DNA of 57,994 nucleotides from Silvanigrellales bacterium (GCA_020247005.1 JADCJN010000260.1:1-57994), one strand, 5' to 3'; positions 10,016 through 19,319 are shown, counted from the first letter of the stretch. Notes: generated by a model not told the origin, from the letters alone. Program-made: numbers and translations.

Positions 10016-11716
10016 ATGCACAAATCCTCACTGTCGCAATTTTCGAAATTTTCGCAATTTTGGAAATGGAACCAACGCTCCTCTTCCACGCTCGCCTGGT
10101 TGACATTGGGCATAGCCATGGCCTCTGCTTCAGGCTGCCGAAACGACGAAGAGCCCTCGAGCGAAATTCCGGAACCTGCAGGCGAGAAAACGAACCTCCC
10201 CAAAGCCCCCCAAAACGCCCCCACCCAAAAAGAGCCGCAGGGCCGCACGAAAGCTCCTGACCCCGAGACGTCTTCGCCTTCGCACCCGGAGGACGTTTCT
10301 CTTTCCAAGGAAAAATCGGACGCGGACGCGCTTGCGGAGCTCCTCGCATCTCGCACCAACGCACGGGCTTTGCCAAACGGGGCACTTGTCGACACAAATG
10401 GCCGCATTGTCCTTGATGAGTCTTCACTTGGCGCCGGCGAACGCACAGAATGCCTCGACACTCTTGTAAAGCGCGCTTTTGCCACCCCTGAACGGGCAAA
10501 ACCTTGGCGGGACGCCGGCGTAGACGCCGTGTTCGCAGCCGATGGCAGCGTGCGCATTGTGCTGTCGAAGCCCGCGGTACTTGCGATATCAACTCCCGCT
10601 TGCGACGCACCCAGCGTGCGCGTGGAAACCCAGGGCCATGCACTGACGCTCGCGGGGAGCGACTTCAAAAACGTTGTTGTCGACACGCGAAAAGCCAATG
10701 GCAACGCGGGCGACGTTGTGCTCCTCGGTACGGGTTCAAACACACCCGTTGTGCTCGCAGAGGGCGCACCCGGGATGCGCGGCAATGACGCTTCCTGCCC
10801 GTCTGGATTCGAAGGATGCACGAATGACGCTGCTCCGGCCTTTGCACGTCCCAGTGTCTCTCCGGTATTTCAGGCGAAAAGTTCAGCGGCCGAAAAGCCC
10901 GCAACCGAAAAATCGGCCAACGGTAAGACCTATGAAAGCCTGCTCAAACCAGCCCCCTTTTCACGCGCTGAACCCATTGTGCAAAGCGATTGCGGGAGTG
11001 GCTTTGCAAAATTTGTGAGTGGTCCAGCCGTTTCACACACAGGCCGCGTGCGTTTGACAACGAACATCTCGACACCCTTTTGGCCTGCAGGAGCAAACCT
11101 CGACGGACGGGACGGGCTTGCTGTGAGTGCCAAAAATGGGAGCCCTGGGTTCTCCGGCGGAAGACTCGACGCGTTCGGACTTGCAGACGCGGCCTTCGAT
11201 ACGGAGCAGTGGAACACGAAAGGGGGATTGGGAGGCGCTCCCGGCAAAGGCGGCCTTGTCGCGGCTGCGCCCGGTGTGGCGTCAGTGAACGTTTCGGAGA
11301 CAACAAAAATCGACGTCGAGGCTCACACCGCGAAGGTCATTGGGACATTCGAATGGATCGTGACCACGTTTCCCTTTACGGGAGAAATTCCTGGCTGCAG
11401 GGGCTCTGTTGGGAGGGTTTCGACGAGGACAGTTCAGGAGGTGGCAAAGTTTCAGGCCTCCAGGGCGCCTGTGTTGAGCAGCACCCGAGCAGTGACGCTC
11501 CCTGGCGGCCGCGCCGGATTCACCCCTGCACGGCCCGTGGCAAATGCGGGCTCTCCAGGTGCCGACGGCGCCGTGAAGACGGCGAAAAGCGCCAGCGTTG
11601 AAGACACGCTCAAAAGGGTGCCGGCCGAAGTCGTTCTTCCAAAGAAAATGGCAACGGATCTCACCAGGGCATGGAACGAGGGAACCTTGGCGTTCGCGGG
11701 TGCCAAGAGAGAATAA
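10016..11716 (+). CDS. Large lipoprotein of unknown function
   Basis: The 566-residue product has a lipoprotein signal with lipobox SASGC (Cys at about 38), preceded by an unusual SQFSKFSQFWKW repeat. A Pro/Glu/Lys/Thr-rich spacer follows to about residue 105, likely a tether away from the membrane. The body has no domain I recognise. It includes several Cys, including the short unit CPSGFEGC, a segment of alternating strands (about 180-240, VVVDTRKANGNAGDVVLLG) and Gly-rich loops (GSPGFSGG, GGLGGAPGKGG). The start at ATG 10016 has AAAGGA upstream. The next gene is convergent. Confidence 0.8.
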   Translation: MHKSSLSQFSKFSQFWKWNQRSSSTLAWLTLGIAMASASGCRNDEEPSSEIPEPAGEKTNLPKAPQNAPTQKEPQGRTKAPDPETSSPSHPEDVSLSKEKSDADALAELLASRTNARALPNGALVDTNGRIVLDESSLGAGERTECLDTLVKRAFATPERAKPWRDAGVDAVFAADGSVRIVLSKPAVLAISTPACDAPSVRVETQGHALTLAGSDFKNVVVDTRKANGNAGDVVLLGTGSNTPVVLAEGAPGMRGNDASCPSGFEGCTNDAAPAFARPSVSPVFQAKSSAAEKPATEKSANGKTYESLLKPAPFSRAEPIVQSDCGSGFAKFVSGPAVSHTGRVRLTTNISTPFWPAGANLDGRDGLAVSAKNGSPGFSGGRLDAFGLADAAFDTEQWNTKGGLGGAPGKGGLVAAAPGVASVNVSETTKIDVEAHTAKVIGTFEWIVTTFPFTGEIPGCRGSVGRVSTRTVQEVAKFQASRAPVLSSTRAVTLPGGRAGFTPARPVANAGSPGADGAVKTAKSASVEDTLKRVPAEVVLPKKMATDLTRAWNEGTLAFAGAKRE

Positions 11717-11738
11717 AAAACTCCGAAGCCGGGAGTGT
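11713..11738 (-). terminator. Rho-independent terminator after the grpE/LpoA-like genes
   Basis: Read on the minus strand, ACTCC (11736-11732) pairs with GGAGT (11724-11720) around a 7-base loop, followed directly by TTTTTT. It lies just after the LpoA-like stop at 11755, where a terminator for that strand is expected. Confidence 0.55.
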
Positions 11739-11754
11739 GTTCACTTCTCACGCC

Positions 11755-14076
11755 TTACTCATCACTGCCGATGCTTGTGGCCTGGGAGGCCGGTGCGCCT
11801 GGCAAAGGTTTTTGTCGGACCCATTTTTCGAGCTCGGGCGTGAAGCGGCCCGACTTGTAGCCGTAGAGCATCATGCGAGCGGAAGGTTCCCCTTTCGCGT
11901 CCACGGGGCCATAGGAAGCCGTCCCTTCGACGGCAAAATCGGGCGCCCTGAGAGCATTGATAAGCTTTCCGCCGTTGTTCCCAGAAGCTTTGTATTGGCC
12001 CTGACGGAGCAAGATGAGCGAATCGAACGTTTGACGTTCAAGATCCAACGCGCCCTCGGGCGCGCCCGTTTCGCGGCGCAGGTACGCAAGGAAATTGCCG
12101 CTTGAAAGCTGGGGCGTGCGCGCCCCATTCAAAAATTGGTCGGCAAGCGAGGGGCGGGAAGGGGTTTCGGGCCACGTGCGATCGCCCAGGAATCGAATCT
12201 GCTTGGCTTCGTTAAATGCAAACGTCGTTGCGATGATTTTTGCCCGGGAAAGAATGTCGGGGACATAGAGAGCGTCGAAGGAGACTCGCGCTGGAAGCTT
12301 CATGTCCTTGGCGCTGTATTTTCTTTTTTCCGCTGCGGCCTTCTTCTTGAGTTCCTTTTCGATCGCTTGGAATTCTTCGCGACGCGACTCGGGATCCTGC
12401 GGCCCGAGCGCAGCCTGAACGGAATCTTGGAACTGATCTTTCGTGACGTCGAAATAGGTGACCCTGTCGAGGGCAAAGCCTTTTTCCTTCGCCACGTCGA
12501 TGAATGCGGCCGCCATTTCATAACCATAGCTGTCGTTGGGCGCCAGAATGCCGGCGTTCTGAAAACGAAGATCGTCTTGCAGATGGCGAACATGAGCCGC
12601 CGCCTGGCTCCGCGCGAGCACACCCATGCGCACAAGGTAGGGCGAATTCACGTCGGCAGCCCAGGTGACGGGGCCATAAGCAAAGGTGGGCACTGCGAAC
12701 GCCTGTGTGAGTGCGACCGCTCCGAGGGCTTGCGTCCCTGAGAGGGGACCGATGATGACGTGCACATGATCATCGAGCACAAGCGCACGTACGGCCTCTT
12801 CGACGGCGCCCAGCTCGTTCGCAGTGGCGCGAACCTTGAACGAGAAGTTGACGTCTTTGGCCGCAGTGGATGCTGCGAACGCGCTCGCTGAGCGCAGGAT
12901 CTTGTGCTTAAAGCGCGTGAAACTCGATGCTGCAGGGACAATGACACCAATGCGCATATCGCGCGGCGCGTCGGCGACAAGTTTACGAAGACGTTCTTCC
13001 ACTTTCAAAAGAGGAAAGGTGAGGCCGTTGTAAACCATGAAGTCGGCGCCGGGCTTTTCACCCGATGACGGCTGAAGCAGCGAGAGCGCCTCTTGATTCT
13101 GGCCCGAACCAAGCTTGCGAAAAAAGTCGACCGCGAGCGCACGCGCTTCCCGCTGGCTTTCTGGAACAGAGACATCGGACGCCTGGGAAGGCACCACCCC
13201 CGTTTCTGCGGAGCTTGAATTCGATGGCAAAACTTCATTAGCGGCAGGCACCGTAGAACTTCTATTTGGGCTCGGGAGTTGCAAAATCGGAGACGTCGTT
13301 TCCGCAGTCGCAACGGAAGCAGCCGTTGACGCACCAGCCCCTTCACCCACTTGAGCCAAGCGCTTCGACTGACGGGCGGGCATCCCAAGCCGCTCGGCGA
13401 TGTCGGAACGCGTGAAGGCACGGTTGAAGATCTTCACCTCGACCGTTTGGAATTTGTGGAGATCGAATGCCGCTAAAAGCTTTTGAAGTGCCATAGCCTC
13501 GAATGGACCGTCGCCTAAACGCTGGCCGACTTCGGCAGCCACCGCATGAGAGCGCGCCTGATAAATGGGCGGGAGATCGAGTTCCCCCATCCTTTTGATG
13601 AGGTCGCGCGCCTGCAGGTCGGATTTTTGCAAAACGTAGACCTGAAGGAGGGCATACTGGCACAAGCCGATTTGGCGGCGCGACAGAGCTTGGGTTGCAA
13701 TGGATTTTTCAAGAGCCGTGCGCGCATCATCGTTTTTGCCCTGAAGGCTATGGATGACGCCGACCCGGCAATGGGCCAGCGCAGACTCCTTGGGAGGGGC
13801 GAACGCATTCTTGAGAACCTCTTGATAAAGAGGCAAGGCGTCTTTCATGACACCTTTGGTGAAGGCCGCCTCAGCGCGCTCGAGAGGGGTGCGTCGTGCC
13901 TCGCTGGAGCTGGGAGAGCCCAGGGATTCCGCCGACGCCAGGCCCCAAAAGGTCGCGACGACGAAGAGTGTTGCGCCCCGGGCAACACTCGAGGCAGATT
14001 TAGTCGGGCGTTGCGACGCGAACCATCGCTGTGCGCAAGACGCGATCGGCGATTTTGTAGCCAGCCACGAACTCAT
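11755..14076 (-). CDS. LpoA-like TPR plus periplasmic-binding-fold protein
   Basis: The 773-residue product has an N-terminal signal-like stretch (ATLFVVATFWGLASA, about 36-50). TPR-like helices follow at about 60-200 (LERAEAAFTKGVMKDALPLYQEVL, ALAHCRVGVIHSLQGKNDDARTALEKS). After a Ser/Ala-rich linker comes a type I periplasmic-binding domain from about residue 370 (MRIGVIVPAAS, HVIIGPLSGTQALGAVAL, AGILAPNDSYGYEMAAAF). TPR plus this fold is the layout of LpoA/LppC, outer-membrane activators of class A penicillin-binding proteins. A lipobox is not clear here, so a branched-chain-amino-acid-type receptor is an alternative. Its first 77 bases overlap the 3' end of grpE in another frame. I see no ATG, GTG or TTG further in that would remove the overlap before the hydrophobic stretch. 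Confidence 0.75.
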   Translation of the reverse strand: MSSWLATKSPIASCAQRWFASQRPTKSASSVARGATLFVVATFWGLASAESLGSPSSSEARRTPLERAEAAFTKGVMKDALPLYQEVLKNAFAPPKESALAHCRVGVIHSLQGKNDDARTALEKSIATQALSRRQIGLCQYALLQVYVLQKSDLQARDLIKRMGELDLPPIYQARSHAVAAEVGQRLGDGPFEAMALQKLLAAFDLHKFQTVEVKIFNRAFTRSDIAERLGMPARQSKRLAQVGEGAGASTAASVATAETTSPILQLPSPNRSSTVPAANEVLPSNSSSAETGVVPSQASDVSVPESQREARALAVDFFRKLGSGQNQEALSLLQPSSGEKPGADFMVYNGLTFPLLKVEERLRKLVADAPRDMRIGVIVPAASSFTRFKHKILRSASAFAASTAAKDVNFSFKVRATANELGAVEEAVRALVLDDHVHVIIGPLSGTQALGAVALTQAFAVPTFAYGPVTWAADVNSPYLVRMGVLARSQAAAHVRHLQDDLRFQNAGILAPNDSYGYEMAAAFIDVAKEKGFALDRVTYFDVTKDQFQDSVQAALGPQDPESRREEFQAIEKELKKKAAAEKRKYSAKDMKLPARVSFDALYVPDILSRAKIIATTFAFNEAKQIRFLGDRTWPETPSRPSLADQFLNGARTPQLSSGNFLAYLRRETGAPEGALDLERQTFDSLILLRQGQYKASGNNGGKLINALRAPDFAVEGTASYGPVDAKGEPSARMMLYGYKSGRFTPELEKWVRQKPLPGAPASQATSIGSDE

Positions 14077-14704
14077 CGACGACGGTTTCCTGCTTTACGG
14101 ACGCATCCACGGTTCGCGCGACGGCGTTGTGGAGCATCGGATTGAACGCTTCGCCCTTGGAAGGGATGCGTTCGACACCGTGCTTGCGCAGCGCGTCGAG
14201 GAAGACCTTGCTCACCAGGCGCACGCCTTCGGTGATGGACGACATCCTTTTGCCCTCTTCAGTTTCAAAGGATCCCTGGGATTGCTCAATGGCATTCATT
14301 GCATTGTCGAAGGCATCGATGACAGGCAGGAGATCACGGGAAAATTCCGTAATGGCATAGGCACGAGTTTCCTGGCGATCCTTTTCCCACCGCTTGCGGG
14401 TGTTTTCGAATTCGGCCGCAATGCGCAGCATGCGGTCGGTGGTTTCCGCAAGTTTAGTCTGCAATTCACGCTCTTTCGCAGTGCCGATTTCGGCCTCGTC
14501 TGTTCCGTCCGCCCCAGTTGCTGACGCCCCGGCTGCGGCTCGGGCTGCCTCGCGGGTTGCGTCCCGAAGATTGTGGTTGGTCTCCGGACCGTCACCCGCC
14601 TCTTCGGGCGCACCATTGCCACCGCGAGTTTCGTTCGTTCCTGCGCCGGCATCAGAAGGCTCGGAAGTGAAGCGAAGAGAAAAAACACGGTTGATGAGTG
14701 ACAT
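14000..14704 (-). CDS. grpE: GrpE nucleotide-exchange factor
   Basis: GrpE releases ADP from DnaK. The 234-residue product has an acidic, Ala/Gly-rich N-terminal tail (about 1-75), a long coiled-coil helix (ERELQTKLAETTDRMLRIAAEFENTRKRWEKDRQE), and the conserved LLPVIDAFDNAM, then a beta-domain with GVERIPSKGEAFNPMLHNAV and VVDEFVAGYKIADRVLRTAMV. The ATG at 14704 has GGAGG at correct spacing; an ATG at 14728 is less likely. dnaK is not in the window. The 3' end overlaps the LpoA-like gene, suggesting the two share a transcript. Confidence 0.95.
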   Translation of the reverse strand: MSLINRVFSLRFTSEPSDAGAGTNETRGGNGAPEEAGDGPETNHNLRDATREAARAAAGASATGADGTDEAEIGTAKERELQTKLAETTDRMLRIAAEFENTRKRWEKDRQETRAYAITEFSRDLLPVIDAFDNAMNAIEQSQGSFETEEGKRMSSITEGVRLVSKVFLDALRKHGVERIPSKGEAFNPMLHNAVARTVDASVKQETVVDEFVAGYKIADRVLRTAMVRVATPD

Positions 14705-14798
14705 GGGATCCTCCGGAATGCGCGACAAAACGGGGTTAAGGGACGCGAGTCACCGGGAGTGTATGCGCGACGCGCTCGCCGTCAACCGCCTTCTGGCT

Positions 14799-14815
14799 TG
14801 CCAAGCCGTGCTTGG
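14799..14815. other. Perfect stem-loop in the grpE/serS gap
   Basis: GCCAAGC (14799-14805) and GCTTGGC (14809-14815) pair over a 3-base loop, about 100 bases before serS and 95 before grpE. It is symmetric, so it could be an operator or an RNA hairpin. No T-run follows on either side. Confidence 0.35.
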
Positions 14816-14914
14816 CGGGAAAGAATGGGGCGTTTTTGGGCCGAGGGCACGGGCGGCCACGATTTCCTATCTTCCTGCCGTTCAGACCACCGTCCCATTG
14901 CTAGGGAGCAACGC

Positions 14915-16183
14915 ATGCTCGACCCGAAATTTGTCCGCGACAACATTGAAAAAGTCAGTGAAGCTGCCCGCAACAAACGCGTGTCTTTCGATGCTGCCCG
15001 TTATTTGGAGGTCTACGAAGCCCGCTCGAAGGCCATTGAGATGACCGAAACTTTGCGACGCCAGCGCAATGAAGGCACCGAAGCGGTCAAGAAAGCGAAA
15101 GAGAAAGCAGAGCGCGACGACCTCGTGCAAAAAATGAGAGCGGTGGGAGAAGATCTCAGCAAGGCGGAAGCCCACCTGCGCGACGTGGAGTCGGCCTTCG
15201 ATGCGCTTCTTCTGACCGTTCCGAGCATCCCTTCAGAAGACACTCCTGTGGGAACGTCGGATGCCGACAATGTCGAGTGGCGCACTTGGGGAGCACCCCG
15301 TGCGTTCGATTTCGCGAAAAAAGACCATATTGAACTCGGCGAAAAACTGGGCCTTATCGATTTCCCGCGCGGCACAAAAGTTGCGGGAAGCCGGAGTTAC
15401 TTTCTGACAGGGGTGGGCGCTGAACTCGAGCGCGCCATTCACTCTTTGGCTTTCGACCTCTTAAAGGAACGTGGATACGTGCCCATGAGCGTGCCTGTCC
15501 TGGTGCGAGCCAGCGCAATGCAAGGCACGGGGTATTTGCCGGGCGGTGCTGACCAAGCCTATTCGACAGAGGACGGCCAGATGTGGCTTGTGGGAACCTC
15601 TGAAGTTCCCCTTGCAAGTTTTCATTCCGACGAAATTGTGGACCCCGCAAAGTTGCCCGTCAAAATCTGCGCCCACTCAAGCTGCTTTCGACGCGAAGCC
15701 GGAGCGCACGGAAAAGACACGAAGGGCCTCTATCGCGTGCACCAGTTTCAAAAAATTGAACAGGTGGTTCTGTGCGAGCCCACACTGGAAGCCAGTGAAA
15801 AACTTCATGCTGAACTGCTGAAGAACGCAGAAGACATTTTGCAGATGCTCGAACTTCCTTATCGCGTGGTAAAAGTTTGCACCGGCGACCTGGGCCAAGG
15901 GCAAGTGAAGAAACATGACATTGAAACGTGGATGCCTTCACGCGATGCTTACGGAGAAACTCACAGCTGCTCGAGCTTCCATGACTATCAGGCTCGACGA
16001 CTGAAAATTCGAACGAAAGGCGAGGGTGGCAGATCGGTTTTCGTTTACACGCTCAACAACACGGCCGTGGCCACTCCGCGCCTTTTGATTCCGCTCCTTG
16101 AAAACCACCAAACCAAAGACGGAAAAGTGCGTGTGCCAAAGGCTCTTCAAAAACACCTCGGCGGCCGCGAGTGGATAGGCTAA
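14915..16183 (+). CDS. serS: Seryl-tRNA synthetase
   Basis: This class II synthetase charges tRNA-Ser. The 422-residue length is normal. The N-terminal coiled-coil arm that grips the tRNA long variable arm is clear (MLDPKFVRDNIEKV to about 105). Class II motif 2 is SCFRREAGAHGKDTKGLYRV, followed by HQFQKIEQ. Motif 3 is NNTAVATPRLLIPLLE. Serine contacts are expected at VGTSEVPL and EIHSCSSFHDYQ-type segments; the latter appears as ETHSCSSFHDYQARR. The start at ATG 14915 has AGGGAG upstream; the frame is open further but non-conserved. There is no T-box, as expected for a Gram-negative. Confidence 0.96.
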   Translation: MLDPKFVRDNIEKVSEAARNKRVSFDAARYLEVYEARSKAIEMTETLRRQRNEGTEAVKKAKEKAERDDLVQKMRAVGEDLSKAEAHLRDVESAFDALLLTVPSIPSEDTPVGTSDADNVEWRTWGAPRAFDFAKKDHIELGEKLGLIDFPRGTKVAGSRSYFLTGVGAELERAIHSLAFDLLKERGYVPMSVPVLVRASAMQGTGYLPGGADQAYSTEDGQMWLVGTSEVPLASFHSDEIVDPAKLPVKICAHSSCFRREAGAHGKDTKGLYRVHQFQKIEQVVLCEPTLEASEKLHAELLKNAEDILQMLELPYRVVKVCTGDLGQGQVKKHDIETWMPSRDAYGETHSCSSFHDYQARRLKIRTKGEGGRSVFVYTLNNTAVATPRLLIPLLENHQTKDGKVRVPKALQKHLGGREWIG

Positions 16184-16198
16184 AGGCCGCAGTCAGGC

Positions 16199-17776
16199 TC
16201 ATTTCGGGGGTGTCGACACTCGGCTTTCGAACGAGGGGAGCGAGAGGTCTTCGTCCACTGAATTTTGCGGCGCATATTTTTTGAACGGCTGCAAAGACTT
16301 CAGCTCAGTGCGAATAGTTTCGGTGCTGCGACGAAAAACCTCGAAAAGATGCGCAATTTCTTTGCGGAGCTCGGCGTCCTCGAGTCCCTTGAAACGTTCT
16401 TCCACGTGGTCTTCAATTTCTTCGCTGGCAAGAAGCATGACCTCCAAAGGTGTGTTGAGCCTGTCACCCAGTTTGACCGCAACACGTCCCAGTTCTTCAG
16501 ACATTCGAACGAGGTCGCCATTGCGTTGTTCCAAGTCTCCAGACTTCACGGCCAAGTCGCGGGTGGTCGCCTCCATGCGCAAATAGACGTCGGCGAAACG
16601 CCGCACCGTGATAGCCGACATGCTTCCCACGACACCCAGAAGTCCCCAGTGGGACATTTCAACCGACGAAGCCATGAAGCCCATGGCAAGCAAGACATCG
16701 TGCACCCCCGAAATACCCAGGCACAAAAAGCCCACTGCAAGCACTTTAGGGTCGAGATCATCGCGACCTAATCGTTTTACAACTTCCCAAATGAAAACTA
16801 AAATACACAAAATAAACAAGATTTGAAATGGAAAGAGAGTGTCGGTCAGGGTCACCACTCCCGTCGCGGCTGCGAGCAAGGCGATGACAGCGTAAAGAGA
16901 CGCCACCCGCGTGGCCCACGTGAGGGCATTTCGCCCAAAAATAACATCCGTGAATTGGGAAACACCCAACGGCAGGAAAAAGAAACAGACAAGCTCGGCA
17001 ACAAACCAAGGCACGGGAGCAAAGAGAAAAAGCTGCTTTAAAGACGTTCGACAAACGAGATAGAGACCAAGCGTGATGCAGACCAGGGCGAACCCAAAAT
17101 ACATGCGCTCCTGTCGACGCCGGGCATACAGAAAAAGAAGCCCAAGACCTGCGATGGCAAAAACGGAGCCGATAGTGAATTTTGGAACATCGGTGCGGAC
17201 AATGCGGGCCACCTGAGCCGCGCGCGAGCCCACAAAAACCTCTCCATAAGGCCCAATGTTGTCGTGAGTCGACTGCACACGCAGAAAAACCGTTTTGCCT
17301 TCCGCACCCGGGGGAAGTGGCACAAGAAACCAAGGGTAGCCCCGAAATTCGCTGCGACGAGGGCCATTGAGGTCTCCGAACGCAAACTGCCGCGCGCCAT
17401 CGATCCAGACTTCGAAATTTGAATCCATCGCCAAGAAAAACAACGTCGGGTCTTCAATGCTCTTCGAGGGCAGGGGAAAAGAGAGCCACAGGGATTCTCT
17501 TCCATTGCGGCCCGGAGCCTGGCCCGGAAACGAGAACGAAGTCCAACCCGGGGCATCGGCAGGCTCGCGAGCCCACGCGACGTCATCACCCCAACGGTAC
17601 TGCCAACCCTGTCGGAGGGACACAGGCTCAGAACCCAACCAGGCTTTCTGGCGCTCCAAGTTGAAGCGAGAGTTTGCGATGAGAGAACACGAGGCCGCAA
17701 CACTTCCCACCAACAATGCACTGAGAAGAAAGATTGTAACAGCCACGACGCGACCCGAGGCCGACCTGATGTTCAT
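16199..17776 (-). CDS. 7TMR-DISM receptor with degenerate histidine-kinase-like tail
   Basis: The 525-residue product has an N-terminal signal anchor, then a periplasmic jelly-roll ligand domain (about 45-185, with GWQYRWGDDVAW, GRESLWLSFPLP, FEVWIDGARQFAFG, KTVFLRVQS). Seven hydrophobic segments follow at about 195-400, the 7TMR-DISM architecture (extracellular ligand domain plus seven-helix transducer). The cytoplasmic tail is a coiled coil (ATTRDLAVKSGDLEQRNGDLVRMSEELGRV) and a helix containing KLGDRLNTPLEVML, which resembles the HDLRNPL box of a HisKA dimerisation helix, but the His is missing. There is no ATPase, GGDEF or phosphatase domain. It probably acts through a partner. Its ATG overlaps the stop of the di-heme peroxidase gene (ATGA). 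Confidence 0.85.
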   Translation of the reverse strand: MNIRSASGRVVAVTIFLLSALLVGSVAASCSLIANSRFNLERQKAWLGSEPVSLRQGWQYRWGDDVAWAREPADAPGWTSFSFPGQAPGRNGRESLWLSFPLPSKSIEDPTLFFLAMDSNFEVWIDGARQFAFGDLNGPRRSEFRGYPWFLVPLPPGAEGKTVFLRVQSTHDNIGPYGEVFVGSRAAQVARIVRTDVPKFTIGSVFAIAGLGLLFLYARRRQERMYFGFALVCITLGLYLVCRTSLKQLFLFAPVPWFVAELVCFFFLPLGVSQFTDVIFGRNALTWATRVASLYAVIALLAAATGVVTLTDTLFPFQILFILCILVFIWEVVKRLGRDDLDPKVLAVGFLCLGISGVHDVLLAMGFMASSVEMSHWGLLGVVGSMSAITVRRFADVYLRMEATTRDLAVKSGDLEQRNGDLVRMSEELGRVAVKLGDRLNTPLEVMLLASEEIEDHVEERFKGLEDAELRKEIAHLFEVFRRSTETIRTELKSLQPFKKYAPQNSVDEDLSLPSFESRVSTPPK

Positions 17777-18780
17777 TCCTTCTCCTCGGAGCGCAAACCC
17801 ACGAATAAAAACGCGAGAACGTCGGCGATTTCACCTCGACTCCAAAAAGCTCGCAACTCAGATTGCTGCGGTTGGCTGCCGTGCGAAACCAAAAAATCTT
17901 CGAGTGATGCCTTCGAGCCGTAACGTCCCCAAGGCGGACCCCGCAAGTGGAGGTTGCGCAGGGTCTGCGGGACGCTTCCAAGGGTAACATACCCTGCTGT
18001 GCCCACTTCGGCGAAGGTTTGCCCTTCCGCCAATTGTGCATCTGCGCTGTAAGAACTTTCCTGCCCCAGGAAAGCAAAGTCGGGAATGTTGACATAATTC
18101 ATCGGCTCGGCTTTTTCGCCTCGGAATTCCGTGCCCTTGTGACACTGTGTGCACTTCTTCGTTTGGAGCACGAGCTCGAGTCCTCGTCGCTCGGCCGGCG
18201 CAAGCGCACCGCAGTGTCCGGCAACATAGGCGTCGAACGGTGCCGGGCCAGTGGACAAGGTTTGAAGAAACACCGCGAGGTCGGATGCGACAGCTTGCGC
18301 ACCCCCAAAACGTGCGAGCAGCGCTTCGGTTGCTCCAAGCTCCTGCGTGGCATAAAGGGGCCAGAAAATTTGACCCTTCAGCGACGTTGCACGCCCATTC
18401 CAGAAAAAAGGCCCCTTGGTGCGCGCCACATCGATAAGAGAAGGTGTGCGCGGTGCCTTTATGAGAACGCCGCGCGCGCGAGGCCTCGCGAGGCCATCGC
18501 GAAACCCACTCACAGGAACATGACACGAAGCACACGAAACCTGACCGTCGGCGCTCAACACCCGAGACGAAAAATGCGCTTTTCCTCGTCGGCAGGAAGC
18601 CGCCTCTTCTGCCGAAAGGTGATCGCAACTCTGAACACGAGGATCATGCAAGGGCCGCGCGTGTGCCGCGAGAGCGGGCGTCACTCCCGGACAAGGGGGG
18701 GTTGCGAATGCAACCAGCGGCGAGGCTAGGCCCAAGCCAACCAGCCCCCGAGAAATGACAAAGGCATGCCATAAACGCAT
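17773..18780 (-). CDS. Di-heme cytochrome c peroxidase / MauG family protein
   Basis: This exported protein has two c-type haem sites, CASCH (about residue 83) and CTQCH (about 212), in the order of bacterial di-heme peroxidases, which reduce H2O2 using cytochrome electrons in the periplasm. Flanking segments fit: GKAHFSSRVLSADGQVSC, GFRDGLARPRARG, RTPSLIDVARTKGPFFWNGR, and NLHLRGPPWGRYGSKASLEDFL. A signal peptide (MRLWHAFVISRGLVGLGLA) begins at ATG 18780. GTG 18828, touching the upstream TPR gene stop, is an alternative. MauG-like members modify protein tryptophans instead, and this cannot be separated here. At 335 residues it has the family length. Confidence 0.9.
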   Translation of the reverse strand: MRLWHAFVISRGLVGLGLASPLVAFATPPCPGVTPALAAHARPLHDPRVQSCDHLSAEEAASCRRGKAHFSSRVLSADGQVSCASCHVPVSGFRDGLARPRARGVLIKAPRTPSLIDVARTKGPFFWNGRATSLKGQIFWPLYATQELGATEALLARFGGAQAVASDLAVFLQTLSTGPAPFDAYVAGHCGALAPAERRGLELVLQTKKCTQCHKGTEFRGEKAEPMNYVNIPDFAFLGQESSYSADAQLAEGQTFAEVGTAGYVTLGSVPQTLRNLHLRGPPWGRYGSKASLEDFLVSHGSQPQQSELRAFWSRGEIADVLAFLFVGLRSEEKE

Positions 18781-18821
18781 CAAAAGCAGCCCGACTGATG
18801 CGTTCCACGGCGTCAGAAAAG

Positions 18822-19319
18822 TTACCACTTCACTTTGAGACGCTTGGCCTCGGTTGCCACGGCTTTCGCCAGGGCAGGGTGTGTGGTCTTCAACTCATCG
18901 TGCAGCGCCTTCGCCGCCTTCGTTTCGCCCATGCCGAGGTAAGCGACAGCGAGATACTCCTTCGCCTGAACATAATCGGGCCGCAACTTCAGAGCTTCCT
19001 GGTACGCCGCCACACTGTCGACCCACTGCTTTTGTTGGCGCAAGGCGAACCCAAGCAGGTTATACATTTGCGCATTGCCCGTGTCTTTGGTGACGAATGC
19101 ACGCGCCTTCGTCGTGGCTTCTTTGAACCGCTTCGCATCAACAAGCGCTTGGACTTCCGATACGGCAGCGTTTGCTTCCGAAGTGGACACGCCTTTGGGT
19201 TGCGCCGAAACAACCGCACCCCCGGGAGCCGCTGCGGGCTCAGGCGCGTCACCCGCAGCCATTGCATGAGACGACGCACTGGCTACCAGTAAAAGAGAAA
19301 CAATGGGCAACACTCGCAC
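18822..19319 (-). CDS. Secreted TPR-repeat protein
   Basis: A 165-residue product with a signal peptide (LPIVSLLLVASASSHAMAA), an Ala/Pro-rich spacer, then about three TPR units (FKEATTKARAFVTKDTGNAQMYNLLGFALRQ, WVDSVAAYQEALKLRPDYVQAKEYLAVAYLG, ETKAAKALHDELKTTHP). TPRs bind partner proteins, and a periplasmic position is likely. The start is GTG 19319, with AAGGAGG seven bases upstream; the open frame continues upstream across trxC but is not real there. It is the first gene of a run with the di-heme peroxidase and DISM receptor, and it may help assemble or present the peroxidase (inferred). Confidence 0.85.
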   Translation of the reverse strand: MRVLPIVSLLLVASASSHAMAAGDAPEPAAAPGGAVVSAQPKGVSTSEANAAVSEVQALVDAKRFKEATTKARAFVTKDTGNAQMYNLLGFALRQQKQWVDSVAAYQEALKLRPDYVQAKEYLAVAYLGMGETKAAKALHDELKTTHPALAKAVATEAKRLKVKW

